In this document: positions 46,504 through 58,372 of the stretch, piece by piece | Layout: every line of letters begins with the position of its first letter | Position numbering within the stretch: position 1 is the stretch's first letter | Translations under genes and position numbers: made by a program | Notes under the pieces: generated by a model | Database searches by the model: none | Seen by the model: the letters and a program-made list of their open reading frames with translations, nothing else | Told to the model about the DNA's origin: nothing | Source of the DNA: Argentina anserina | Lineage: Eukaryota > Streptophyta > Magnoliopsida > Rosales > Rosaceae | Assembly: GCF_933775445.1 (NCBI RefSeq) | Contig: NC_065875.1 | Coordinates: forward strand, 18,971,555 to 19,035,554 | Length of the DNA stretch: 64,000 nt | Direction of reading: 5' to 3'

Positions 46504-48799
46504 TGATGCACCAGAACTAACATGTTGAAATCCACCAACGACAGTCTTGAATCCACAAGATGTGGGTTTCTCTAATCCACGAGAAGTTCTAGAATCCACT
46601 AGGATAATTGAGAAAACTCAAAGGTTTATTGATATAAAATTTTTCCAAAATACAAAGAAAGATGATGCTTATATATGCAACAATAACCCAAAGTCATAAT
46701 TTAACATTAAAACCTAAAAAATACAAATTTAAAAGGAAATAAATAAAACTAAATAAAAAGAGTTCTAAAAGGAAAATATAACTAGCCTAAAATACTAGAT
46801 CCCGAATCAGAATAGTAAAACATTATTATTTGGCTTAAATTTAACGGGGCTCACTAAAGTGCGTCTTGTAGATCTCGTCATTCCCATTCCATAAAGGTAT
46901 TATGCGTCTCAAACAGACATTCTGGCCAAAATCTACTCAAATCTGATTCACAAATTAAAATCTACAATTTTGTATGAGCAACCCGAAAAGTCGAAAAGAT
47001 CATCTTCTTAAATATTGCAGCAGCTAGTTGTCTTAGAACGCGCAAATTAGCTATCTTCATATCATTCTTCTTGATTGTTCACCGCTTCATTCTCTTTATA
47101 TTTTTCTGATTTAATTTACCACATCTTTGTCCTACATCAGTCTCTTCCACTTCAAAAGAACTCGATCTCGAGTTCCTCTTAATTAAAAGAACAAGAACAT
47201 GTAGATAACAATCCCCATAATAAATTAGACAACTAAACCGGTAGATAGACACGATCATCAGCAAACTCTGATGACACCACCATGAAGCCAACTCCAAAGA
47301 CAAGTTTGTCGAACACATCTTGAACATATTCTTCTTGCGTCCCAAAATTACAATGTTGAATAATCTCTTTTGAATAATTAAACTGAGGATGCAAATTTTC
47401 TTCAACAATATTAACCATGTCAACAAATGTAATTTCTTCTCTTACCTCTTCATTGATAAATTCTGGTGGAGCGTCTTCCATTAAAAATTCATGGACAAAA
47501 TCTTGGGAGGTTTCCCCCACTGCAATATATTCTCTTTTTTCCTTCAGAAAATTATTATTCACAGTAGGCAAAGTAAACTCCTCAAACTTTATCTTCTTCT
47601 CTTCCACCTTAGAAGGGTACTTCTTAATTGAAAATTCTTTTGGCAGAAAAATTTCTCTAAGAAGACCTTTCATTTTTCCCAAGTTCTAACAGAATCTTTA
47701 CCTTGCATCTTTTCTGGCTTTTTGTAATCCATCCCACCAATCAGCGGCAATGCCTTTAAGATGGGAAACAACTGTTTTGACCTTCTTATGATCTGGAACC
47801 ATTCTGATTTCAAAAAATGTTTCAACCTCATCCAGCCAATTTAGAAAACACTCCTCATGCATGTGACAGGAAAACTGGTGAAAACTTGTCATGCTTCTAA
47901 AATTTTGACTCAAAGTATCCTTTCGCTCATTTGATCCTCCTTCTCTGTCTTTGCTACAGTTGTTATTCTGATCTTCCAACAACTAGCGAATTTTTTTGAT
48001 CTGATTAGATAAAACAACCATTGATGTAGAAAAACATGAAATAGTAACATCTCACTCTGCTATGGTAACAATCTGGTTAACATCTGACTCTGCTATGATA
48101 ACCGGATTGTTACCATATTGTTCATCACCCATAGATAATCAAAGTAGATAAAAGAGACAGGTTAGTCCTGCTCTGATACCACTTGATGCAGTGGAACTAA
48201 CCTGTTGGAATCCACCAACGACAGTCTTGAATCCACAAGACTAGGGTTTCTCTAATCCATGAGAAGTTCTAGAATCCACCAGGATAATTGAGAAAACTCA
48301 AAGGTTTATTGATATAAAAGTTGTCCAAATACAAAGAAAGATGACGCTTATATATGCAACAATAACCCAAAGTCATAATCTAACATTGAAACCTAAAAAA
48401 TCTAAATTTAAAAAGAAAGAAATAAATATAAATAAAAAAGTTTTAAAAAGAAAATATAACTAGCCTAAAATACTAAATCCCGAATCGGAATAGTAAAACG
48501 TCATTATGTGGCTTAAATTTAATGGGGCTCACTAAAGTGAGTTTTGTAAATCTCGTAGTTCCCATTTCAGAAAAGTGTTATGCGTCTCAAAATTTGCTCA
48601 AATCTGATTCACAAATTAAAATCTGCAATTTCGTACGAGTAATTCGAAAATTCGAAAAGATCATCTTCTTAAATATTCCAGTAGCTAGTTGCCTTAGAAC
48701 GCGCAAATTAGCTATTTCAAATCATTCTTCTTGATTGTTCGCCGTTTCATTGTCTTTATATTTTTCTGATTTATTGTACCACATCTTTTTCCTGCATCA
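46504..48799 (-). mobile_element. Short gag-only LTR element (TR-GAG/TRIM-like)
   Basis: LTRs 46504-47139 (636 bp) and 48184-48799 (616 bp) are alike throughout (TGATGCA..aac..CTAACATGTTG/CCTGTTGGAATCCACCAACG) and end in inverted TGATGCA/TGCATCA. The primer-binding site TGGTATCAGAGC is seen on the minus strand at 48170-48181, two bases from the 5' LTR. Only 1044 bp lie between the LTRs, holding a gag-like region and no pol. Flanks (AATAT and ATACG) do not form a clear 5-bp duplication. The layout equals the non-autonomous TR-GAG type known from several plants. Confidence 0.88.
47233..47982 (-). CDS. Retrotransposon gag remnant inside the short LTR element
   Basis: The upstream frame (47698-47982) contains FLNWLDEVETFFEIRMVPDH and HLKGIAADWWDGLQ, the core of the Ty3/gypsy retrotransposon gag domain. 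The second frame (47233-47682) is Glu/Phe-rich with no known domain and is separated by a frame change and a stop. No zinc knuckle follows. The gag may be needed in cis for packaging while enzymes come from elsewhere, as is proposed for TR-GAG elements. Confidence 0.7.
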
Positions 48800-48969
48800 A
48801 TACGTACAAAATAAATAAGCAATTTGTTCTCTCTCATTGCTTCCATCACCTTATATCTTGGAGCTCGAGTCTGTGTAGTTAAGTCGATCTAGTAATTTCG
48901 CAAACATACAAAGTGCTTGTACGTTGCCACTATTTATTAATTTCATTGTCGTTAATTAGCAGGATCAAC

Positions 48970-49004
48970 ATGGAGTCCTCATCTACATGTTTCTTTGATA
49001 AGCT
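48970..49004 (+). pseudogene. 5' end of the ornithine decarboxylase pseudogene
   Basis: ATG at 48970 opens MESSSTCFFDKL, cut at 49004 by copia element A. AAGCT is duplicated on both sides of the insertion (49000-49004 and 54749-54753), so the reading resumes at 54754 with ATT TCT ACA. The link to the rest of ODC rests on the target duplication and on continuity; this short start by itself is not diagnostic. Confidence 0.5.
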
Positions 49005-52000
49005 AGTTGAAATAAATTGCTTGTAATTGCTTGATGAATTCATACACAGATTAATCATATATATGGCCTAATTTAACACTAAATACTCCATGATTCACAC
49101 CGGATTCACGCTGACACTCCCCCTCAAGTTGGTGCATACATATCAACCATGCCCAACTTGCTAAGTGAATCATAAAAGACCCTTTTAGACACTCCTTTTG
49201 TGAGCATATCGGCAAGTTGCTCTTCTGTAGAAACAAAAGGAAAACTAATGATCTTCGTGTCTAGCTTCTCTTTTATAAAGTGACGATCAACCTCCACATG
49301 TTTTGTACGATCATGTTGCACATGATTATGTGAAATATCAATAGCTATCTTGTTGTCACAGTACAGCTGCATAGCACATTTAGGCTTAATACCCAAATCT
49401 TGTAGCAAATTTCTAAGCCATAACAATTCGCACACTCCCAGAGCCATACCTCTGTATTCTGCTTCAGCACTAGATCGTGCTACCACCTTTTGTTTCTTAC
49501 TCTTCCATGTAACAAGATTACCCCCAACAAAAGTAAAGTACCTTGATGTGGATCTCTGATCTGTAATATTTCCAGCCCAGTCTGCATCTATGAAGCCACA
49601 AATTTCAAGGATATGAAGCCACAAATTTCAAGGATATTAGAGAACATTACTCATCTCCTTAGAGCTGACTTCAAAATCCTTACAACAGCATCCATGTGGT
49701 CCTCACTGGGATTATGCATGAACTGACTCACTACACTTACTGCATACGCAACATCTGGTCTGGTATGTGATAGGTAAATTAAGCGTCCAACTAGCCTCTG
49801 ATAACGAGGTTTTTCAGTAGGGTCTTGATCTGGGTACTCTGCTAACCGATGGTTCTGCTCAATAGGGGTATCAATGGGAGTGCAGTCTAACATACATGTC
49901 TCTGTTAGTAGATCAATAATAAACAATCCATGAAAGAAGTGTGCAATCATCAATAAATGACACAAAATACCAAATTCTTGACACAGTAGACTCTTTAGAG
50001 GGCCCCTAAACATCAGAATTAATTAATTCAAAAGCAATAATACTTTTAGTAGTAGTACTAGGGGAATAAGTAGATCAATGACTCTTGCCTAAAACACATG
50101 TCTCACAACATAAAAAAGACTCGTCTACACGAATAAACAAAGTAGGCATGGATTTTTTCATAACACTAAAAGATGGATGCCCTAAATGACGATGCCATAA
50201 CCAAACTTCACTTAGCTTGTCAGAAGTGGAGAGTAAAGCGGTCTGAGACTGTCCCCCTGGTTTTTCCCCTGCGTATGTTAGATCCAGATGAAACAACCGG
50301 CCCCTAAGATAACCCCGACCAATTACCGTTCCGGTGAGAAGATCCTGAAATATCACATACATAGGAAAAAAGGTCACATAGCACTGAGTGTCAGCGTTCA
50401 ATTGGGCAACATATATCAAATGATAAGATAAAGCAGGTACATAGAGCACATTGTGAAGCTCTATGGTGGGAGTCATACGAACGAACCATGTCCCTAACAC
50501 GGGGAATGCTTCACCATTAGCATTAGTAACATATGGTACGGGTGGAGAAGACTGTACGGTAAAATAAGATTTGTTATAAGTCATATGATCAGATGCACCA
50601 GAATCAATAATCCATGTATCAAAACTAACAAAGTTAGAAATATTGAAAGCCATACCAATTTGACCACGACTAGCGATGAAGGCTGTAGGTGCTCCTCCAG
50701 TGGTATGATGATCATGCCCAACCACACCAAAGAGATCTGGTTATGGAACTAATTGAATAGCTGTTTTGCCTGATGTAGGTGTGGATACAATTTCCAACAG
50801 GTCACACGAACATAGTTAGTATCATGACAATAAGAGCAAGAAGGGCGGGTCTGATTCCCGAAGCCTGGTGGTGGTCCTTGTCGATGAAGTGGAAATGAAG
50901 TTGCTTGCGGAAAGGGTGGTGCCGGAGATCTAGCATGAACAGTAAGACTGGAAACGACAGCCGGTGCCGGAAGAATACTCTCTTGCTGAGACTCATCCTT
51001 TCGGATATAGGTGAAAACGGTGAGGAGGCTAGGTGGTTTAGTCATTTGGAGCAATTCGCATTTCGCACTGGTATGCTTTGTATCAAGACCTTTCAGGAAA
51101 TGGTGAACTCGTTCAAGCTCCTTCTCCTTTTGGTACCAAACAATATCCTCTTGATTTTTGATCATGCAAGGACGTTTCACATCAATCTCAGCCCAAATAT
51201 TCTTCAGTTTGGTGAAATAGTGTGTCATCGGTTGCCCATCCTGGTGTAATGCCAAATTTGTGCACATTAACTCATGAACTTGTATAAAATCAGAGTCATT
51301 AGTATATAAGCTGGCCAGTGTCTCCCATATTGCCTCCGCAGTGGCACAAGCCTCCACTAGATCAATTATCTCGTCATTCATAGCATTCCACAAGACGGAT
51401 GTCACGACCCCAAAATTTCGAGTATGAAACTCTAATTTTGAAATCATGAAAAAATCTAAAACAATCTCAATAAATCGAAATAATTTTAATGTCACAGTGG
51501 ATCATATCTGAGTTCAAAATACAACTCAGACAAACCGATTATTACAAACCAAATTTATAATTCAACATTATAACAAATGGAAATGTATAAATCCTCACAA
51601 AAATCCACAAATAATTCTCACCACAAGATAAGATAAAAACAACTTCAAGTCTTCAGAGTTGTCCTTCGATTTCCACTAATCGACACCTGCGGAATTATCC
51701 CCTATACCATCGAATAGGTGCACCGGGATTGTAAACACAAACCCGGTAAGCTTTGCAGCTCATATGAGTAAGAACAACAAATACAACTCGCATAAAATAT
51801 ATACGAAAGTCCACAAATCAACCATTATAAATGCACTCATGACTCTTTAGACGGCCAATCTGGTTGTCTAATAATGTGAAAATATATATGTTCATGAGGA
51901 GTTGAGCAACCTCTCTGTTTACCCAAATGCATTTATAATACGGGTACTCATGAGCGCTAGTACACCTATGTTACCCCTCATATAGTACACCGCCGACATT

Positions 52001-54748
52001 GGACAACCATATGTTACCCAATATCAAAAATATATGGGTACTCATAAGTCGATAACCCATCTGTTACCTCATATGCAGTACCCCGACAGACAGACTAGAG
52101 CTCTAACTGTATCGTAACTTTCGCCCGACCAAAAGCTAGGTTCCGACATTCCAACACGTCTGAAGACTGGTCCGAAGACATAATCACGTCCGAAGACAAA
52201 ACACGTTTTAACAAAACTCAATGTTAAAAACCACGTACAATAAGCATCACGTTATATTGTACAATCAAATCAAAAGCTCAATATATATATCTTATCATCA
52301 AAATGATCTTATTTGCAACAAAATCCTGACAGTATATAATATAGCAAATTATATATATGTACCTATTTACCATTTATACAAATATATATTCCACTATATC
52401 ATATACATGTCATATTTCATTCTTTAAAATTCTGCATAATCTTGAATCTCCGCAAGAGTAGATTCGTAAATGTGAGATTTTACTCACCTTATAATCTTGA
52501 CCGTAATTCCACGATGCTGAAAGTAATTCCTTTACTTGAATTATCGATCACCTTGAAAAGATAAGGAAGAAGAATTTAGAATCGTTACGTAAACCTTAAA
52601 TGCCGAAACAGTAATATTATTTTACTGTTCAACAATTTACTATTCACGTATTTACTATTCATGTATAACTGTACAAATGCATATTAATTACGTATTTCTG
52701 TACGAGTACATACTGTCTCAGTAAATAATAATTACCGATTTACCCTTCCGAAATTATTTTTACATTTCCTGAATGTAATTTACATTTACATTTATCATAT
52801 GTAAAATCAATTTATATTTACTGTACGTAAATCACTTTTACATTTACCGCACGTAAAAATAAATTTTACAAATTTACTGTTTCGAAAACACTGTTCACGT
52901 GCCGCCGCACGTGGCGGCGCATGGGGTTCACGTGCCACCTCCGGCGACCGCGCATGGCGCACACGCGCCACTCACTGTGGTAGCGCGTGGGGCCCACGCG
53001 TAGCACGCCACCGCCGCCCCATTTCTCCTTCTCTCCTTCTCCTCTACCTTCTCACGGCGTCACGCCGCCCCTAGGCCACTCCATTGCCCTTCACGCGCCG
53101 CCTAAGGCGGTGGTATCTCCCCTCCTCCACCGTTCTCCGATCTCCACAATTTCAAACTAAATCAACCAAAAATCCACAACCAAGCATCACAACAACCTAA
53201 ATAAGCTAACCTCACCTCGATTTGATGGTGGTGAGCTCGCCTTGAGCACGGCGGAGAAATTGCAGAAACTTCGCGACGTTCGTACGGCTTCACGGCGGTG
53301 AGGCACGGGACGACAAGCTTGAGGGTTGCTGCAGAGGTACTTGCGATGCCGTAGAGCTGGACGGTGAAAGCCACGACGGCCCAGGGAAGCAGATCGCCGG
53401 AGGCGATTTTTCTGAGGTGAGAGAGAGAGAACTCGGGGAGAGAGAAGAGAGGAGGCAGGGTGAGGAGAGAGAGAGGGGTTTCCAAAAATGGAAACCCTAA
53501 ACTGAAAAATGTTCTTTTTATACTCGTTTCCGAAATCGGAAACTAACTTCCAACGTTAATAACTTTCACGTCCGACGTCCGATTCGAACGCGTGATGCGT
53601 CCTCGAACTCATAACGCCGAGCTCTACAACTTTCGTGAAGGACGTTTTCACAACCGAGCGACGGAATAAAAGTCGATTCTCTCGTCGCGGATACGTAACG
53701 TTTTTTTAAATCGAAGTTCCGATAACGTTTCCGTTTTCAATTTCCGACGTCGCAAGGCGACACAAACACATTTAATGAGTTTCACAAACTTTTTAAATTT
53801 AAAATCAATCCAATAATCATTCAGGAAAAAACGGGTTATTACAACGGACATGACAAGACCATCGTTGTCGTCCCCTTTATTGTAGGCAACAATATCCTCA
53901 GAACTAGGTGCCTTAGTGACGACGGTGACATGCCCATCTTGTGCATGCCACGAAGCTGAGCAGCCATAAGTCGTTTCTATTTACGGAAATTGGTTCCGCT
54001 GAGTTTGGCACCCCCAAATGAACCACTGTTAGAACTTTTGACATATACTTCGAATGTCAGAACATCAGGAATCTGAGAACCCTCCGCTTCGTGTCTAGAT
54101 TCCATTGAAAAAGAAACAATGTAAAAAAGCAGGGATTAGGCAGGAACAAAAGCACAAAAAACGGAGAAGAAACTGTCTCCAGTGCACTTGCACTGTCGGT
54201 GAATATGCACTAACAGAAAAAAAGCTGCTGAATCTGGACGGGCCGGGTCGGGTCGAGTTGACCCGGTCGGTTTGAGATGACCGGGTCGCGTCGCGTCGAA
54301 TCTGGGCTGAGCCGGGTCGAAGTTGGGCCGTGCCGGGTCGGAGCAAAAGGAAGCCGGGTTGGCGGTGCGGAGAGAGGCCGACTCGATACGAAAAAGAACG
54401 ACGGCCGGAGAGGAGCTGCGCCGGAGGAGCGATCGAGCAGTGTCGGAGAGCAGCGCCAGAGGAGACTGCGGGTCGAGCAGGGGTGGTCGGCGACGTCGGG
54501 GGGGGGGCGGTAAGGAGGACGGCGACGTCAAGAAGCGTCGGAGGGCAGCGGGGCGAAGCCGGACAAGAGGAGGCAGCGGTGAGCAGCGGGCAGTGACCGG
54601 TTGGAAAAAAAGAAGAGAAAAAACCTAGAAAATTGGCTCCGATACCAAGTTGAAATAAATTGCTTGTAATTGCTTGATGAATTCATACACAGATTAATCA
54701 TATATATGGCCTAATCGAACACTAATTACTCTGTGATTCATGCCGACA
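49005..54748 (-). mobile_element. Ty1/copia element A, internally deleted, with nested solo LTR
   Basis: 5744 bp between AAGCT duplications. LTRs 49005-49116 (112 bp) and 54648-54748 (101 bp; the left one has an 11-bp extra piece) start TG and end CAACT in the minus reading. The primer site (TGGTATCGGAGC, 54636-54647) and a polypurine tract (GAGGGGGAG, 49117-49125) abut them. In minus order: leader; gag (53849-53990, then 50749-51399, with zinc knuckle CSYCHDTNYVRVTC); protease WIIDSGASDHMT and the integrase zinc region WLWHRHLGH..CETC (50075-50725); then a jump near 49916 to the end of RT (about 49651-49916); and RNase H (49124-49624, FIDADWAGN). About 1.8 kb of integrase and RT is missing relative to element B. 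A 23-bp tandem copy sits at 49590-49635. Confidence 0.92.
51400..53843 (-). mobile_element. Solo LTR (gypsy type), 2.4 kb, inserted in copia A gag
   Basis: 2444 bp from TGTCACGACCCC to GGGTTATTACA, with perfect ACGGA duplications (51395-51399 and 53844-53848) and gag reading resuming on both sides (…GLVMSV / TSVLWNAMN…). On the minus strand it starts TGTAATAACCCG, usual for gypsy LTRs. TATAAAAA is at 53515-53522, and a CT-rich leader and a 107-codon open frame (53162-53485) follow downstream. Only one LTR is present, with no primer site or internal domain, so it arose by LTR-LTR recombination. The 52900-53110 part is GC-rich with CACGTG motifs. Confidence 0.9.
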
Positions 54749-56062
54749 AAGCTAATTTCTACAATCAAGAAACAAAAAGTGAGGAAGCATTTTACATGCT
54801 AGATTTAGGAGTTTTTGTCGAACTCATGGATACCTGGAAAAGAATCTTCCCATGGTGCAACCATTCTATGCTGTTAAGTGCAATCCACATCCGGATCTCC
54901 TCGCCACCTTGGGGGCTCTTGGCTCAAGTTTCGACTGTTCGAGACGGTCTGAGATTGAATCCATGTTGGCTCTGTGAGTTTCTCCGGATCGCATTATCTA
55001 TGCCAATCCTTGTAAAGCTAGCTCTCACATCAAGTACGCAGCTGAAGTTGGCATAAACATAACCACTTTCGACTCGGTGGAAGAGATTGATAAGATCCAA
55101 AAATTGCACCCGAAGTTTCTTTACTAATTCGTATCAAAGCTCCGGATGAGAGTGGGAGCAGGTTGCCAATGAGTTCCAAGTACCGTGCTCTTCCTGAAGA
55201 GGTGCCTCAACTTCTCCAACTCGCTCAAACTGCAGGGGTCCAAGTTGATGGGATGTCATTTCACATAGGAAGTAAGTTCCACAATTCTGAATCATAGAAA
55301 ACAGCCATCAAGGAAGCAAAGGCGGTATTTCAAGAGGCAACCAGGCTTTGCATGCCTCCCATGCATGTGTTGAATATTGGCGGTGGCTTTGTCTCCGATG
55401 TGTTGTGCTTTAAAGCTGCGGCGGCAGCGGTGAAAACCGCCGTGGACAAGTATTTTCAGAAGATCAGGAGCGACGAAGCTTAACAGTGATTGCCGAGCCA
55501 GGTCGGTTCTTTGTAGAGTCTGCTTTCACACTCGTGACCAACATCATCGGGGAGCGCGTGAGAGGGTAGATTAGACAATATTGGTCAATGAAGAGTTTTA
55601 TAGCTCCATGATGTTCTTAGCCAACACAAGCCTAGTTGATTCATGCATTTTTTTGAAGTTCATATTCAATGCCGATAGTCATGACAATGAGAAAATGGAT
55701 GGATGCCAACTGATGGTATGTGGTAATGGTGTTGTTGGTGCTCGCACTTACAGTTCGACTGTGTTTGGTCTGACGTGCAATCCGGTTGATATGCTACTGG
55801 AGGGTCATCAGCTACCAGAACTAGAGGTGAACGATTGCCTGGTATTGCGGAATTTTTATTTTTTTTATTTTTATAAGAGGAGTGCAACACGAGGTCTTTG
55901 CATGAGGTCACCCATCCTAGTACTACTCTCGCCCAAACAAGCTTAACTTCAGAATTCTGATGGGATCCGATGCATTATGGGTGCTTATACCTCATCGCGT
56001 ACCAATAAGTTTAATGGTTTTGGTTCAGCCAAGATCACATACCTTACTAAATGATCAAGGAT
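54749..56062 (+). pseudogene. Ornithine decarboxylase pseudogene, main part
   Basis: Across shifted frames most of plant ODC can be read: AFYMLDLGVFVELMDTWKR, PFYAVKCNPHPD (with the PLP-binding Lys), [67 protein letters not shown] (PLP phosphate glycines), [52 protein letters not shown] and a C-terminal NKFNGFGSAKITYL. Stops (after HIGSKFHNSES, before QVIAEPGR and in the RG-stop-IRQYW stretch) and several frame changes kill it. It has no introns, as is normal for plant ODC. ODC makes putrescine from ornithine; plants can use arginine decarboxylase instead. Copia A splits its start and copia B lies 5 bases past its recognisable end. Confidence 0.9.
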
Positions 56063-56905
56063 CATGCTGTTATCGTGAGTTAGGAGCTGGAACAGCTGTG
56101 TTGAAGAGCTGGTAAAGCATAAGCATGGTAGTGCTAACAGCTAGATTTAATCATTAGGATTAGTGCTATACAACAACACAATATTCTCCAATCTTTCCTA
56201 TAGATAGATAGCTTAGCTTGTATCAATTCAACACATCAATAACAATCAATATAGCAACTTATTCTACTTGGTATCAGAGCCAATCTTTTCTATTTTCTGA
56301 TTTTTGGGTTCGTATTCTTACCTTTTAGAACCGGCAGTGTTCTTGCAGCAAGAGCTTGGCGCCTTCCTCTATCCTCGTCGGAATCATCCGACGACGTCGG
56401 CACTCCGCGGCGCGTCCAGCTGCTCATCACTGTCTGCCTCCAGCGCCGTTTCGTCCGCTGCCTCCGCCTCCAGCGCCGCTTCGTCCTCTGCCTCCGCCTC
56501 CAAGCTCTACCTCACCGGCCCGCATCAAGCTCTCCACCGCACCAATTTCCGGCTCCACCTCACCGGCCCGAGCTCTCCATCCGATCGAATTGGGCAAAGG
56601 CATAAGCAACAGGACTTTGGAAAATTTTCGGAGAGGTTTGGGATTGTTTCGGCGATTCAAACCTAAATACCACCCTGGTCATTTTCAACCCGCCCCGGCC
56701 CAGAAATTTTTTGACCCGGCCCGACCATAGCCGACCCGAACCGGACATATTTGACCCGGATCCGGCCAGACCCGACCCGGACAGATTTGACTCGGATCCG
56801 ATTTGATCCGACCCGCCCCGGCCCAAATTGGATAGGTTCATATCTTTGTTCTTTTTTTGGTGTTTCCGCTGTATAATCTCTGATCTTTGATTTCCCTTTT
56901 TTCAA

Positions 56906-58372
56906 ATGGTTTTCGGCGATGACGTTGAGAGTTTTCAGAACAATGATGTTTCGAACTTTGAAGTCTCTGTCAAAAGTTCTGACAGTGGTTCATTTGGAGG
57001 AACTAAAATCAATGGGACAAATTTCCGTCAATGGGAGAGAATTATGATAGCTCATCTTCGAGGAATGCACAAGATGGGGCATGTAACCGGAGTAACTAAA
57101 GCTCCAAGTGCAGATGATATTGTTGCCTGCACTAAGTGGGACGACGATGATGGTCTTGTCATGTCTGTCTTGTGGAAAGCTATGAATGAAAAAATAGTTG
57201 ATCTGGTGGAGTCATGTGACACTGCGCAGGCGATATGGAGGACACTCGAAGGTTTATATACTAATGACTCTGATTTTATACAGGTTCATGAGTTAATGTG
57301 CACAGCTTTGGCGATGCACCAGGATGGACAATCGGTGGCGCAATATTTCACCAAACTAAAAAATATTTGGGCTGAGATTGATGTAAAACGTCCTTGCATG
57401 ATCAAGAATCCAGAGGATATTGTCTGGTACCAACAAGAAAAGGAGCTTGAGCGTGTTCATCATTTCCTGAAAGGTCTTGATGCAAAACATAACACTGCAA
57501 AAGGGGAATTACTTAGAAAGACCGAATCCCCTAGCCTGATTACAGCTTTCACATATATCCGAAAGGATGAGTCTCAACAGGAGAGTCTTCATCAGACACA
57601 AGTTGAAGTTTCCAGCCTTATTGTTCATGCTAGATCTCCAACACCGCCCCTTCAGCAGGCAACTTCCGCTCCACTTCATCGGCAAGGACCACCACCCCGC
57701 TTCGGGAATCAGCCCCGTCCTCCTTGCTCTTATTGTCATGATACTAACCATGCTCGTGCGACCTGTTGGAAGCTGTATCCACACCTTAGGCCTAAGAAAT
57801 CCAATTATCGTCCCAAGGCGAAAGCAGCTATTCAATTCATCCAAGAACCAGATATCTATGATATGGTTGGACATGATCATCATACAACCGGAGGAGTAGT
57901 GCCTACCGCATCCATCGCTGGTCGTGGTAAAATTGGTATGGCTTTAAATATTTCTAACTTTGTTGGTTTTGATACATGGATTATTGATTCTGGTGCGTCT
58001 GATCATATGACTTATGACAAATCTTATTTTTCAATATTATCTCCTCCACCAGTATCATATGTTACTAATGCTAATGGTGAAGCCTTTCCGGTCATCGGGA
58101 AAGGATCGGTTCGTCTTACTCCCACAATAGAGCTTCATAATGTGCTATATGTCCCTACTTTATCTCATCATTTGATATTTGTTCCTCAATTGAACACTGA
58201 CGCTAAGTGTTCTGTGACATTTTTTCCTATGTATGCGATCTTTCAGGATCTTCTCACCGGGGGAGTTAATTGGTCGGGGGTATCTGAGGGGCAGGTTGTT
58301 TCATCTGGATCAGACATATGCGGGGGAAAAACCAGGGGCACCATGTCGAACCGCTTTAATCTCCACTTCTGA
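56906..58372 (+). CDS. Copia B gag and protease (frame-shifted at the end)
   Basis: 488 codons from ATG at 56906. The gag part starts about residue 30 (GTKINGTNFRQWERIMIAHL), with the UBN2-like region through IWAEIDVKRPCMIKNPEDIV, and a zinc knuckle CSYCHDTNHARATC at about residues 273-286. The aspartic protease site WIIDSGASDHMT is near residue 359. After about 58250 an extra base shifts the frame, so the end of this ORF is not native; the true reading continues in the next frame (GRGYLRGRLFHLDQTYAGEK). Confidence 0.9.
   Translation: MVFGDDVESFQNNDVSNFEVSVKSSDSGSFGGTKINGTNFRQWERIMIAHLRGMHKMGHVTGVTKAPSADDIVACTKWDDDDGLVMSVLWKAMNEKIVDLVESCDTAQAIWRTLEGLYTNDSDFIQVHELMCTALAMHQDGQSVAQYFTKLKNIWAEIDVKRPCMIKNPEDIVWYQQEKELERVHHFLKGLDAKHNTAKGELLRKTESPSLITAFTYIRKDESQQESLHQTQVEVSSLIVHARSPTPPLQQATSAPLHRQGPPPRFGNQPRPPCSYCHDTNHARATCWKLYPHLRPKKSNYRPKAKAAIQFIQEPDIYDMVGHDHHTTGGVVPTASIAGRGKIGMALNISNFVGFDTWIIDSGASDHMTYDKSYFSILSPPPVSYVTNANGEAFPVIGKGSVRLTPTIELHNVLYVPTLSHHLIFVPQLNTDAKCSVTFFPMYAIFQDLLTGGVNWSGVSEGQVVSSGSDICGGKTRGTMSNRFNLHF

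Noticed and set aside
54277..54630. Arg/Gly/Glu-rich open frames of about 80-100 codons
   Set aside because: They lie in the untranslated leader of copia A, rich in CGGGTC words, and are open in several frames. The matching leader of copia B has the same character.
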